From FW021-bin31 sp964478125 (GTDB lineage: Bacteria; Bacteroidota; Bacteroidia; Chitinophagales; Chitinophagaceae), in NCBI GenBank assembly GCA_964478125.1, contig CAYZGR010000001.1, positions 1-64,000 of the forward strand: a DNA stretch of 64,000 bases. The letters are read 5' to 3'. How positions within the stretch are numbered: the first letter of the stretch is position 1; each line of letters begins with the position of its first letter. Both the position numbers and the translations under genes were made by a program. This document shows, piece after piece, positions 26,887-35,775 of this stretch. The notes beneath the pieces were generated by a model. It searched no databases and was not told the origin of the DNA. It saw only the letters and a list, made by a program, of their open reading frames with translations.

Positions 26887-26894
26887 TACTTTTG
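26887..26894 (+). promoter_or_regulatory. -7 box (TActTTTG) of efp
   Basis: TActTTTG predicts a start near 26900 and a leader of about 33 nt to the ATG at 26933. The box ends in the GTG that would otherwise be an upstream in-frame start (26894), which it rules out. Confidence 0.6.
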
Positions 26895-26932
26895 TGTTTT
26901 ATATTAATATTTTTTTAAGAGATAAAACGCTT

Positions 26933-27496
26933 ATGGCAACAACATCAGACATAAGAATGGGGCTTATCATTAAGTTGAATAATGAGCTGTATCAGGTAGT
27001 AGATTTTGGTCAGAATAAAACGGCGAGAGCTGCAGCAAAAGTGAGAGCCAAACTAAAAAGCATTGAAACCGGCAAGAGCATTGAGCATACCTGGAACTCG
27101 GGAGAAAACATCCACACGGTTCGCGTTGAAAAGCGCCCTTTCCAGTTTTTATATAAAGATGATATGGGATATCATTTCATGAGTACGGAGACTTACGAAC
27201 AGTTTGCCATGCCTGAAACCAAGGTAAACGAACCTGACTTTTATAAGGAAGGGCAGGAGTGTTTTATCCTCATCAATACGGAAACAGATGAACCCATGAG
27301 TGCAGAACTCCCCGACAAAATTGAGCTGAAGGTTACCTATACGGAGCCGGGGCTGAAGGGAGATACCGCTACCCGTACCCTGAAGCCGGCTACCGTGGAA
27401 ACCGGAGCTACTGTTAAAGTTCCACTCTTTATTGACAGGGACGAAATTATTCGGATTAACAGTCAGACAGGCGAATACATAGAAAGGGTGAAATAA
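26933..27496 (+). CDS. efp: Translation elongation factor P
   Basis: Relieves ribosome stalling at polyproline; 187 aa. Three beta-barrel domains of family length: the KOW-like N-terminus with IRMGLIIKLNNELYQVV, a central domain with YKDDMGYHFMSTETYEQ, and the C-terminal EF-P signature around KVTYTEPGLKGDTATRTLKP. The domain I loop reads GQNKTARAAA (26-35) instead of the PGKG loop of lysine-modified EF-Ps. K29 or R32 would be at the tip. accB and accC follow on the same strand. Confidence 0.96.
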   Translation: MATTSDIRMGLIIKLNNELYQVVDFGQNKTARAAAKVRAKLKSIETGKSIEHTWNSGENIHTVRVEKRPFQFLYKDDMGYHFMSTETYEQFAMPETKVNEPDFYKEGQECFILINTETDEPMSAELPDKIELKVTYTEPGLKGDTATRTLKPATVETGATVKVPLFIDRDEIIRINSQTGEYIERVK

Positions 27497-27583
27497 AGAA
27501 TTTCTTCGGAGGCGGGATTCAGAAGAACGAGATATTTCTTGTAGCTTCATCCTCTTGTTTCCGCTTTAATTAAAACTATAATT

Positions 27584-28087
27584 ATGGAATTTAAACAAAT
27601 TCAGGAACTGATTAAACAGGTAAACCGATCCCATTTGACCGAGTTACACATTGAGCAGGACAATTTTAAAATCACCATAAAAAAAGGACAAAAAACCGAT
27701 GACCAGGGATTGGCCGCTTCCCCCTTGGTTAATCCGGTAGTGGCCTATCCGGCCCCGCAGGCTCCCATAGCTTCTGCACCGGCAGCCCCTGCTCCGGAAC
27801 AGCCCGCTCCTTCTAAAGAAAAGGCGGTCAAAAAAGAGGAAGATGCAAACCTGATTACCATTAAATCCCCGATGATCGGTACTTTTTACCGCAGTCCGGG
27901 TCCGGACAAGCCGGCTTTTGTGAATGTAGGCGATGAAGTGGCGCCCGGCAAAGTAGTTTGTATCATTGAAGCGATGAAATTGTTTAATGAAGTGGAAAGT
28001 GAGGTGAGTGGTAAGATTGTCAAAATATTGGTAGAGGAAGCTTCTCCGGTGGAATATGATCAGCCGCTTTTTCTTATAGAACCTTAG
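27584..28087 (+). CDS. accB: Acetyl-CoA carboxylase biotin carboxyl carrier protein
   Basis: 167 aa. A short N-terminal region (1-50) is followed by a Pro/Ala-rich flexible linker (about 55-90) and the biotinyl domain (about 95-167). The biotin attachment motif EAMKLFNEVE places the modified lysine at K132. It carries carboxybiotin between the AccC carboxylase and the transferase in the first step of fatty-acid synthesis. It lies 87 bp after efp and 64 bp before accC. Confidence 0.96.
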   Translation: MEFKQIQELIKQVNRSHLTELHIEQDNFKITIKKGQKTDDQGLAASPLVNPVVAYPAPQAPIASAPAAPAPEQPAPSKEKAVKKEEDANLITIKSPMIGTFYRSPGPDKPAFVNVGDEVAPGKVVCIIEAMKLFNEVESEVSGKIVKILVEEASPVEYDQPLFLIEP

Positions 28088-28151
28088 TATATCGCGTTAA
28101 TAACAGATTAAAATATATGGGGTATATGAACCTCGTGCACGAGAATTGAAT

Positions 28152-29510
28152 ATGTTTAAAAAAATCTTGATTGCAAACAGGGGTGAGATTGCATTACGCA
28201 TTATCCGCACCTGTAAAGAAATGGGAATTAAGACGGTGGCAGTACATTCTACTGCGGATAGCGATAGCCTGCATGTAAAATTTGCTGATGAAACCGTTTG
28301 TATCGGGCCGCCGTCCGGTTCTGAATCTTATTTGAATATCCCCAGTATTATGGCAGCTGCTGAAATTACCAATGTGGATGCCATCCATCCCGGCTATGGT
28401 TTCCTGTCGGAAAACGCCCGCTTTGCAGAGATCTGTGCCGATCATCAGGTAAAGTTCATTGGCCCATCTGCGGAAATGATCAGTAAAATGGGAGACAAAA
28501 TTACGGCTAAAGAAACGATGGTAGCTGCAGGAGTACCCGTTATTCCCGGTTCGGAAGGCTTATTGCAAGATACCGGAGAAGCTAAAAAGTGGGCAAAACA
28601 AATCGGCTACCCGGTTATGCTGAAAGCGACAGCCGGAGGAGGAGGCAAAGGCATGCGGGTCGTTTGGAATGAAGAAGAGATGGAACATCATTTCGATGCC
28701 GCCCAGGCGGAGGCCCAGGTTTCTTTCGGTAATGATGGTATTTACATGGAGAAATTCGTGGAGGAGCCCCACCATATCGAATTCCAGATAGCGGGAGATC
28801 AATATGGAAAAGCATGTCATATGAGCGAAAGAGATTGTTCTATTCAACGTCGTCATCAAAAGCTGATCGAAGAATCTCCTTCCCCCTTTATGACGAAAAA
28901 ATTACGCAAAGCGATGGGGGAAGCCGCGATTAAAGCCGCTGAAGCCATTCAATATGAGGGCGTGGGCACGGTAGAATTCCTGGTAGATAAAAATCGGGAT
29001 TTTTATTTTATGGAAATGAATACGCGCATTCAGGTGGAGCATGGAGTAACGGAAGAAGTGATCAATTTCGACCTGATCAAGGAGCAGATCAAGATAGCGG
29101 CAGGGATTCCCATATCGGGAAAAAATTATGAACCTACGATGCACGCCATAGAATGCCGGATCAATGCGGAGGATCCTTATCATGATTTCAGACCCTCTCC
29201 CGGGGTTATCAGAGTTTTACATACGCCTGGCGGTCATGGGGTAAGGGTGGATTCACATATTTACGCGGGTTATGCGATACCTCCTTATTATGATTCCTTG
29301 CTCTCTAAGCTTATTGCCGTTGCACAAACACGGGAAGAAGCCATAGGGACCATGAAGCGTGCCTTAAGCGAATATGTGATTGACGGCGTAAAGACCACGA
29401 TCCCTTTTCATGTACAGGTGATGAAAGATAAACGTTTCAGAAGCGGCAAGTTTACCACTAAATTTATCGAAAATTTTGTATTGAAGCCCGAAGAAGAGCT
29501 GGAAGAATAA
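28152..29510 (+). CDS. accC: Biotin carboxylase subunit of acetyl-CoA carboxylase
   Basis: Carboxylates biotin on AccB using ATP and bicarbonate; 452 aa. The N-terminal FKKILIANRGEIALRIIRT, the ATP-grasp glycine loop KATAGGGGKGMR, the metal-binding FMEMNTRIQVEHGVTE and the C-terminal EDPYHDFRPSPG are all as in the family. An in-frame TTG at 28146 exists, but the ATG at 28152 gives the standard start. It ends 4 bp before the convergent PLP enzyme gene. The carboxyltransferase genes are not in this window. Confidence 0.97.
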   Translation: MFKKILIANRGEIALRIIRTCKEMGIKTVAVHSTADSDSLHVKFADETVCIGPPSGSESYLNIPSIMAAAEITNVDAIHPGYGFLSENARFAEICADHQVKFIGPSAEMISKMGDKITAKETMVAAGVPVIPGSEGLLQDTGEAKKWAKQIGYPVMLKATAGGGGKGMRVVWNEEEMEHHFDAAQAEAQVSFGNDGIYMEKFVEEPHHIEFQIAGDQYGKACHMSERDCSIQRRHQKLIEESPSPFMTKKLRKAMGEAAIKAAEAIQYEGVGTVEFLVDKNRDFYFMEMNTRIQVEHGVTEEVINFDLIKEQIKIAAGIPISGKNYEPTMHAIECRINAEDPYHDFRPSPGVIRVLHTPGGHGVRVDSHIYAGYAIPPYYDSLLSKLIAVAQTREEAIGTMKRALSEYVIDGVKTTIPFHVQVMKDKRFRSGKFTTKFIENFVLKPEEELEE

Positions 29511-29514
29511 GCAT

Positions 29515-30405
29515 CTATGCTGACTTTTCGTTGCCTTGTAAACCGCCGGTATGAATAAGGAGGATCCGGCTTCCCGGAGGGAATCGTCCTTTCTCTGCAA
29601 GGTCCCGTATGCCAAATAGCATTTTGGCAGTGTAAACAAAATCCAGGGGAACTCCGTGTTCGATCCGGAAGGCCTCCATGAAATTTAAAAGTGTTTGTGT
29701 TTTTTTGGCAAAACCTCCAAAATGATATTCCGTAATAATCTCCCAAAGCGCATGATTTGGAAGAGTCTTCAGGTATGCTTTTATTGTGCTACGTTGTTCA
29801 TCTGCTTTTCGTAGGGCCGAGAAACCCAGTATTTTCTGTGAACTTTCAGCCTGGGCTATCAGGCCGCTAAGCGTTGCTCCGGTACCTACAGGACAACAAA
29901 TATGTGTAAACGTTTTTGTTTCGCAGGTATGCAGTATCTCTCCTGCTCCTTTTATTCCCCAGCTATTATTCCCTCCTTCGGGGAGGATAAAGGCCTCCGG
30001 GAATCGTTCCCGCAGTCTTTTTAAGAAAGTCGGGTCTTTTTTATTCCGGTATTGTTCCCGGCTCATAAAATATAATTGCATCCCCTCCGCTCTCGCGTGA
30101 GCAAGCGTCGGGTTGTCCGCCTGCTCCCCCCGGATCATTCCAATACTTTTCAGGCCTGATAACCTGCAGGCGGCCGCAGTAGCTGCAATGTGATTAGAGC
30201 GCGCGCCTCCAAAGGTAAGTATGGTATTTTTTCTCATGCCAAGGGCTTTCTCAAGATTATACTTTAGTTTAAACCATTTGTTCCCTGAAACTTCAGGATG
30301 CAGGAGGTCCAGACGTAGCATAGCAGCGCTTACGTTTGCAGAAAGAAGCCAATCTGTTTTTAAAGGTTGCAATCGGATCCGGGATGTTTGTATGAAAGAG
30401 GGCAT
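29515..30405 (-). CDS. PLP-dependent deaminase/desulfhydrase (ACC deaminase/D-cysteine desulfhydrase family)
   Basis: 296 aa, fold-type II PLP enzyme. The Schiff-base lysine is in SGNKWFKLKYNL (about residue 43), followed by TFGGARSNHIAATAAAC, which matches the phosphate/cofactor region of the ACC deaminase/D-cysteine desulfhydrase family. PVGTGATLSGL binds the cofactor phosphate. Reaction on D-cysteine is more common in bacteria than on ACC, but substrate residues were not checked. It has no operon partner and is convergent with accC. Confidence 0.85.
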   Translation of the reverse strand: MPSFIQTSRIRLQPLKTDWLLSANVSAAMLRLDLLHPEVSGNKWFKLKYNLEKALGMRKNTILTFGGARSNHIAATAAACRLSGLKSIGMIRGEQADNPTLAHARAEGMQLYFMSREQYRNKKDPTFLKRLRERFPEAFILPEGGNNSWGIKGAGEILHTCETKTFTHICCPVGTGATLSGLIAQAESSQKILGFSALRKADEQRSTIKAYLKTLPNHALWEIITEYHFGGFAKKTQTLLNFMEAFRIEHGVPLDFVYTAKMLFGIRDLAEKGRFPPGSRILLIHTGGLQGNEKSA

Positions 30406-30522
30406 AAGGCTTTTTTTAGCAAATATTCAAATAAAGTCATGAATGTTTGATCTTTTTATTGATTAATGGCTACTTTTACCCGTTAACAGACTTGTGAAAC
30501 ATTAAAACATTTTGTGTCAATT

Positions 30523-31431
30523 ATGCAGAAACCTACGCTCTTGATACTCGCTGCCGGGATGGGCAGCCGTTATGGAGGAATCAAACAAATGGATAACTTT
30601 GGTCCTAACGGAGAAACGATTATCGACTATTCCATCTATGATGCCATTGCCTCAGGATTTGGAAAAGTGGTATTCATTATCCGTAAAGATTTTTCTGAAG
30701 CGTTTGAAAAGATATTCAATGAGAAACTTGCCCATACCGGGGTAGAAGTGCAATACGTATATCAGGAGCTGGAGAGCTTCCTTGGAGATCATAAGCTTCC
30801 GGAAGGGCGCCAAAAGCCATGGGGAACCGCTCATGCCGTTCTCTGCGCAAAAGAGGTTATTGAAGAACCTTTCGCCATCATTAATGCCGATGATTTTTAC
30901 GGTAAAGAACCCTTTGACCTGATGGCCACTTTTCTCAATACTTCCTGTGATAAAGAACACGCGGCGGTAATGGGATACGAGATTAGCAAAACCCTTTCCA
31001 GGCACGGGACGGTTTCACGCGGGGTATGTACCCAGGACGAAAAGGGCAATCTGGAGACGATCACGGAAAGAACTAAAGTGGGTTTCGAAGGGGATGATAT
31101 TGTGTATACCGATAATAAGGGCGAAAACCATGTACTTTCTGACAATACGCTGGTCTCCATGAACTTTTGGGGATTTGATCCTTCTATCTTTACATTGATA
31201 GAGAACATGTTCGATGATTTCCTTAATGAGGATGGAGATAAGCCTAAGGCAGAGTTTCTTATTCCTTCGGTGGCTGATTATTATATTGCGAATGAAATGG
31301 GCAGTGTGAAAGTGATCCATACGACAGAGCAGTGGTTTGGCGTAACCTACAAGGAAGATGCCTCCAATGTAAAAGAAAATTTAAAAGCACTTATTGAAAA
31401 AGGCATCTATCCGGAAACATTATGGACTTAA
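30523..31431 (+). CDS. Nucleotidyltransferase, NDP-sugar pyrophosphorylase type
   Basis: 302 aa. The N-terminal LILAAGMGSRYGG (8-20) is the nucleotide-binding motif of sugar-1-phosphate nucleotidyltransferases. INADDFYGKEPF holds the metal-binding aspartate. It should join a nucleotide to a sugar-1-phosphate. The gene is coupled to the next kinase by a TAATG overlap, so the kinase product is the likely substrate. A GTG at 30514 is in frame but the ATG at 30523 fits the family. The exact sugar is unknown; GlcNAc-1-P or MurNAc-1-P are reasonable candidates. Confidence 0.85.
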   Translation: MQKPTLLILAAGMGSRYGGIKQMDNFGPNGETIIDYSIYDAIASGFGKVVFIIRKDFSEAFEKIFNEKLAHTGVEVQYVYQELESFLGDHKLPEGRQKPWGTAHAVLCAKEVIEEPFAIINADDFYGKEPFDLMATFLNTSCDKEHAAVMGYEISKTLSRHGTVSRGVCTQDEKGNLETITERTKVGFEGDDIVYTDNKGENHVLSDNTLVSMNFWGFDPSIFTLIENMFDDFLNEDGDKPKAEFLIPSVADYYIANEMGSVKVIHTTEQWFGVTYKEDASNVKENLKALIEKGIYPETLWT

Positions 31432-32501
31432 TGATTCATCCTCAAATCCTTGTAGGGTTTGATATAAATAAAGAGGACTACAACATTGAGCGGTATGGTT
31501 CAGGGCTTATCAACCATACTTTTCGGTTGCGGCATAAATCGGGGAAACCCCGAAAGGACCTGCTTCTTCAACGGATTAATACGCAGGTTTTTAAAAAGCC
31601 TTATAATATTGCACAGAATCACCGAAAAGCCGCAAATTTTCTGGCGGCAAACCATCCCGACTATTTTTTCCTCGCTCCGGTATTGACAGCCGATGGAAAA
31701 GATCTGTTGGAATGGAACGAGGAGTACTGGCGCATACTGCCCTTTGTAGATCATACCATTTCTTTAAATGAAGCCCGTACACCCAAGCAGGCTCACGAGG
31801 CAGCCCGGCAATTCGGGTTATTAGCACATAATCTTTCGGGAATTGATATCAATTCCCTTGCACCTACGATCCCCGATTTTCATAATTTAACGTTGCGGTA
31901 TAATAACTTCCAGAATGCTATTGCCGATGCTTCTCTTGAAAGAAAGGAAGAAGCCGAGCCGCTGATTAATGCCTTCCAGGCTTATTCACACATAGCCGTT
32001 ACTTACGAGTCTCTTAAAACGGATCCTGACTTTAAAGATCGCCTGATGCATCATGATACCAAAATCAACAATGTGCTTCTGGATGATAAAACCTATGAGG
32101 GTGTTTGCGTGATTGATCTGGATACCCTGATGCCCGGGAAAATCATTTCCGATCTGGGAGATATGGTTCGAACTTATGTCAGCCCGGTTTCAGAAGAAGA
32201 AACCGATTTCAGTAAGATCATTATTCGGAATGAATATTACGATGCCCTGATGAAGGGGTACCTTTCCGAAGTAGGAGATGATCTGACCGCTACTGAGAAA
32301 GAGGTCTTATTTTATTCGGGACAGTTTATGATCTATATGCAGGGCATTCGGTTCCTGACGGATTACCTGAATGGGGATGTGTATTATGCCATCAAATACC
32401 CCATGCATAATTTCAACCGTGCGGGAAACCAACTGGTTCTATTGGAAGAATTGAATAAAAAAGAAGCGGATTTAAGGCACATCATTGCGAAACATTTGTG
32501 A
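31431..32501 (+). CDS. APH-fold sugar kinase resembling N-acetylhexosamine 1-kinase
   Basis: 356 aa of the aminoglycoside-phosphotransferase fold. The N-terminal YGSGLINHTFRL is a nucleotide-loop variant. The catalytic motif is MHHDTKINNVLLD, followed by the metal-binding CVIDLDTLMPG and GDMVRTYVSP. The last two resemble NahK-type anomeric kinases rather than antibiotic-resistance enzymes. The start ATG overlaps the preceding stop (TAATG), indicating translational coupling; an in-frame ATG at 31422 is the alternative. Together the pair would make sugar-1-phosphate and then NDP-sugar, a salvage module. Confidence 0.8.
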   Translation: MIHPQILVGFDINKEDYNIERYGSGLINHTFRLRHKSGKPRKDLLLQRINTQVFKKPYNIAQNHRKAANFLAANHPDYFFLAPVLTADGKDLLEWNEEYWRILPFVDHTISLNEARTPKQAHEAARQFGLLAHNLSGIDINSLAPTIPDFHNLTLRYNNFQNAIADASLERKEEAEPLINAFQAYSHIAVTYESLKTDPDFKDRLMHHDTKINNVLLDDKTYEGVCVIDLDTLMPGKIISDLGDMVRTYVSPVSEEETDFSKIIIRNEYYDALMKGYLSEVGDDLTATEKEVLFYSGQFMIYMQGIRFLTDYLNGDVYYAIKYPMHNFNRAGNQLVLLEELNKKEADLRHIIAKHL

Positions 32502-32611
32502 TCCATTTCCTACCATTGCGGCTATATGGAGAATCTTCGATGCGATGAACGGGATGTTTTTCTTCTTCACCATGGAGGGATAGAAAACAGGATGGGAAAT
32601 TGTACCTTACT

Positions 32612-33055
32612 TTAGTCAGAAGGAGTAGCCGTATCCTTCGTAAGGACTTCAGTCTCCCAGGCGATCGCTGTTCCGGCTTTTCTTAAAGTTTCTGCTACGG
32701 AGCAATATTTTTCCATGGACAGACTCACCGCTTTCTCTGCTTTCTTTTTATCGATATCTCCATTCAGGATAAACCGGACGTTTACTTTACTCCATAAGGC
32801 GGGTTCTTTGTCTCTTTCCCGCTCTGCCTCCAGCTCTATATTCAGATCTTTAATCACCTGGCGCTGTTTCTTCAGGATCAGTACCACATCAATGGCGGCA
32901 CAGCCTCCCATTCCCATGATAAGCATGCTCATGGGACGTACCCCTTTGTTTTGTCCCCCCTTTTCTACTGAAGAATCCATAAAAACTTCATGCCCAAGCT
33001 CATCCACCGCCCGCATGTTAAAGGCCTCATCCACTCGTTGCAATTTGATTTTCAT
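32612..33055 (-). CDS. OsmC-family protein
   Basis: 147 aa. It has the OsmC/Ohr fold order with the first active-site cysteine in MGMGGCAAIDVVLILKK and the second in EKYCSVAETL, the peroxidatic/resolving pair of the superfamily. The sequence is closer to the YhfA-like OsmC branch than to Ohr. It probably reduces organic or fatty-acid peroxides. Divergent from metX. A near-match TA-n3-TTTG upstream has one base too many and is not called as a promoter. Confidence 0.88.
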   Translation of the reverse strand: MKIKLQRVDEAFNMRAVDELGHEVFMDSSVEKGGQNKGVRPMSMLIMGMGGCAAIDVVLILKKQRQVIKDLNIELEAERERDKEPALWSKVNVRFILNGDIDKKKAEKAVSLSMEKYCSVAETLRKAGTAIAWETEVLTKDTATPSD

Positions 33056-33108
33056 ATTCGATTATTAAAGGTTTTATGCAAATATTAAAATAAAGATAAA
33101 CAAAACCT

Positions 33109-33116
33109 TAATTTTG
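33109..33116 (+). promoter_or_regulatory. -7 box (TAatTTTG) of metX
   Basis: TAatTTTG predicts a start near 33122, 27 nt before the TTG start codon at 33149, supporting that unusual start. Confidence 0.55.
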
Positions 33117-33148
33117 CCCGAAATTGTAAATCTGCAATATACAATAAG

Positions 33149-34165
33149 TTGCCTTTCCATACTTATACATATAAACATCCTTTTAAACTGGAATCCGGGG
33201 AAGTTCTCCCTGAAATAACTATTGGTTACCATACCTATGGGAAAAAGAACCGGACGGGAGATAATGTAGTATGGATCTGTCATGCACTTACCGCCAGTTC
33301 TAATGCCACCGACTGGTGGAGCGGTCTCGCGGGCGAGGGAAAGGTTTGGGATCCCGATAAGGATTTTATTGTTTGTGCCAATATCCTGGGTTCCTGTTAT
33401 GGCAGTTCCGGTCCGCTCACCATCAATCCTGAAACGGGCAAACCCTATTACGATACTTTTCCCCGGATGACTATACGAGACCTTGTCCGGGCTCATATCA
33501 TTCTACGCAAATATCTGGATATTGGAAAAATTGGCCTGTTGACAGGAGGATCTATGGGGGGATACCAGGCATTGGAATGGGCTATCCAGGAGCCTGCCGT
33601 TATTCAACGTTTATTTTTGCTCGCTACAGGTGCTTCTGAAAGTGCCTGGGGGATAGCTATTCATACTTCACAACGGCTGGCTATAGAGGCAGACTGTACC
33701 TGGAAAGATGCTTCTCCTAAAGCGGGGGCGAAAGGGATGAAGGCGGCCAGGGCCATCGGAATGCTTACCTATCGCAATTACCAGACTTTTGTTGATCAGC
33801 AATCCGATCCGGACCTCGGTAAGACCGACCATTTTAAATCTTCATCTTACATCCATTACCAGGGGGATAAGCTGGTGAAACGATTTAATGCACAAAGCTA
33901 TTGGCTGCTTACCAAGGCGCTAGACAGCCACAACATTGCACGTGAACGTGCCGGGAGTATTGAAGAAGTTTTGCAAAGTATGTATCAGAAAACATTAATC
34001 ATTGGCATAACCAGCGATATTCTTTGTCCCGTAGAAGAGCAGCGGTTCCTCGCGCGTAACATGCCTCGTGCCGCCTATTATGAAATTGATTCCCTGTATG
34101 GACACGATGGTTTTCTGATTGAATTTGAGCGTATTGGGAAGATCCTGCTGGACTGGTGGAGATAA
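33149..34165 (+). CDS. metX: Homoserine O-acetyltransferase
   Basis: An alpha/beta-hydrolase acyltransferase activating homoserine for methionine synthesis; 338 aa with a TTG start at 33149. No in-frame ATG or GTG exists between the predicted transcript start and the conserved N-terminus (FKLESGEVLPEITIGYHTYG). The nucleophile S135 is in GGSMGGYQALEW, D290 in GITSDILCP and H319 in YGHDGFLIE. The family contains both acetyl- and succinyltransferases; the acyl donor was not resolved. Its product feeds the MetZ-type sulfhydrylase at 9.4 kb. Confidence 0.93.
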   Translation: MPFHTYTYKHPFKLESGEVLPEITIGYHTYGKKNRTGDNVVWICHALTASSNATDWWSGLAGEGKVWDPDKDFIVCANILGSCYGSSGPLTINPETGKPYYDTFPRMTIRDLVRAHIILRKYLDIGKIGLLTGGSMGGYQALEWAIQEPAVIQRLFLLATGASESAWGIAIHTSQRLAIEADCTWKDASPKAGAKGMKAARAIGMLTYRNYQTFVDQQSDPDLGKTDHFKSSSYIHYQGDKLVKRFNAQSYWLLTKALDSHNIARERAGSIEEVLQSMYQKTLIIGITSDILCPVEEQRFLARNMPRAAYYEIDSLYGHDGFLIEFERIGKILLDWWR

Positions 34166-34630
34166 AGATCTACTATTTCAATTACACAGATATATTTACC
34201 TGACTTCTAAAAGCTTATTTTTAGCAATATGGAAAATTGAGGGAGGTCTTTCTTATTAAAAAAGATACTAACAGTTCTTCCACAGGTTTTCGGGTATTAT
34301 TTATTTAACGAACCTTATTCAAAAAACCGGTGGGCTTTTTCATCTACAGCGTTTTAATGTATCATTTATCTCATTGTATCTTATCCGCTTTAATTCTTGA
34401 TCAGGAAACCTTTCCCTTGAACCTTTACTCTTATTCTATTCTGATTGAAGCAGCATGAAAATTATAATTATTTTCTTTTGATAGGAGAACGGAAAAGGAT
34501 TGTCTGGTTTATTTTACCGGGTACTTTAAAAAGCGAACAGTATTCCGGCTTTTTGAAAAAAGCCTTATATTTACAAGGTGAAACCTGCTCAATTACCGCC
34601 CTTACTTTTGCTCATTAAAAAAACTGAATT
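34166..34630. other. Long AT-rich intergenic region, no gene recognised
   Basis: No frame gives a credible protein. A GGCTTTTT/AAAAAGCC inverted repeat (34547-34564) followed by TTATATTT is a weak candidate terminator. A -7 box for the next gene is at 34603-34610. The length is unusual for this dense window. Confidence 0.5.
34603..34610 (+). promoter_or_regulatory. -7 box (TActTTTG) of the glucose dehydrogenase
   Basis: TActTTTG predicts a start near 34616 and a leader of about 15 nt. Confidence 0.55.
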
Positions 34631-35734
34631 ATGAAAGCGATCGCTATTATTCCCGAACACAAAAATGCGTTTATGACTGAACGTGAAGAACCTAAAATAA
34701 AAGATCCCTATGAAATAAAAATAAAAATTATGCAGGTAGGGATATGTGGTACGGATCGGGAGGAGGTGGAAGGGGGAAGGGCCGATCCGCCCCCGGGAAG
34801 TAAAGAACTGGTGATTGGTCATGAAAACTTTGGTAGAGTAGTTGAGATAGGGGATGCGGTGACTGCCGTAAAGCCGGGAGATTATGCCATGTTTTCTGTT
34901 CGGAGAGATTGTGAAGTTTGTATTTGTGGCAGCCATAACGATATGTGTCCGAAAGGAGAATATACCGAACGGGGAATCAAGGGCCGGGATGGATATCAGG
35001 TAGCATATGCTGTGGACCTGGAGCGTTATGTGGTTAAAATACCGGAGGCTATTAGAGATATTGGAGTTTTGGCCGAACCCATGTCCGTATCGGAAAAAGC
35101 CATAAACGAATCAGTTCGTATACAGTGTGCCCGAATTCCCGGAGCCGAGCATGCCCGGTGGATCAAAGGGAAAAAAGCGCTGGTGGCCGGACTGGGGCCG
35201 ATTGGCCTGTTGGCGGCTTTTATTTTACGGTTGAGAGGCGCTGAGATATTTGGGCTGGACATCGTAGAGGAGACTACGTTACGTCCCTCGGTACTGAAGG
35301 AGATCGGTGGGAAATACATTAATGGAAATCAGACTAAAGCTACCGATATAGATGATGTTTATGGAGAGTTTGATCTTATTTTTGAAGCTACCGGGGTACC
35401 TAAACTTGAGTTCAACCTTATTGATGCGCTGGGCATCAACGGTATTTACGTCTTAACGGGGATACCGGCAGGAAAACGGCCCGTGGATATTGTCGCTGCC
35501 CCTTTGTTACAGCAAATGGTATTGAAGAATCAAATTATGCTGGGGAGCGTTAATGCCAGCGTGGCCGATTTCAAAAGGGGGATTGAAGAATTGACCGCGG
35601 CCGATCAAAAATACCCGGATGCCATACGTAAGGTTATTACGGAAAGAGTACCGGTGGATGAGTTTCAAAAGGCCTTTGAAGTGCATAATGTGAATTCCAT
35701 TAAGACGGTGATTGAATGGGAGGAAGTGAAGTGA
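34631..35734 (+). CDS. Glucose 1-dehydrogenase-like zinc alcohol dehydrogenase
   Basis: 367 aa, medium-chain dehydrogenase. The zinc-ligand region ICGTDREEVEGG and GHENFGRV resembles archaeal-type glucose dehydrogenases. A structural-zinc-like cysteine cluster occurs around CEVCICGSHNDMC. The cofactor domain has AGLGPIGLLAAF, typical of NAD(P) binding. It would oxidise glucose or a similar aldose to a lactone. It is next to a LacI-type regulator and a GH15 glucoamylase on the other strand, forming a sugar-use region. Confidence 0.85.
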   Translation: MKAIAIIPEHKNAFMTEREEPKIKDPYEIKIKIMQVGICGTDREEVEGGRADPPPGSKELVIGHENFGRVVEIGDAVTAVKPGDYAMFSVRRDCEVCICGSHNDMCPKGEYTERGIKGRDGYQVAYAVDLERYVVKIPEAIRDIGVLAEPMSVSEKAINESVRIQCARIPGAEHARWIKGKKALVAGLGPIGLLAAFILRLRGAEIFGLDIVEETTLRPSVLKEIGGKYINGNQTKATDIDDVYGEFDLIFEATGVPKLEFNLIDALGINGIYVLTGIPAGKRPVDIVAAPLLQQMVLKNQIMLGSVNASVADFKRGIEELTAADQKYPDAIRKVITERVPVDEFQKAFEVHNVNSIKTVIEWEEVK

Positions 35735-35775
35735 AATTAGATGCCGGTCATTTTAAACGGCGGGATGCCCCGATT

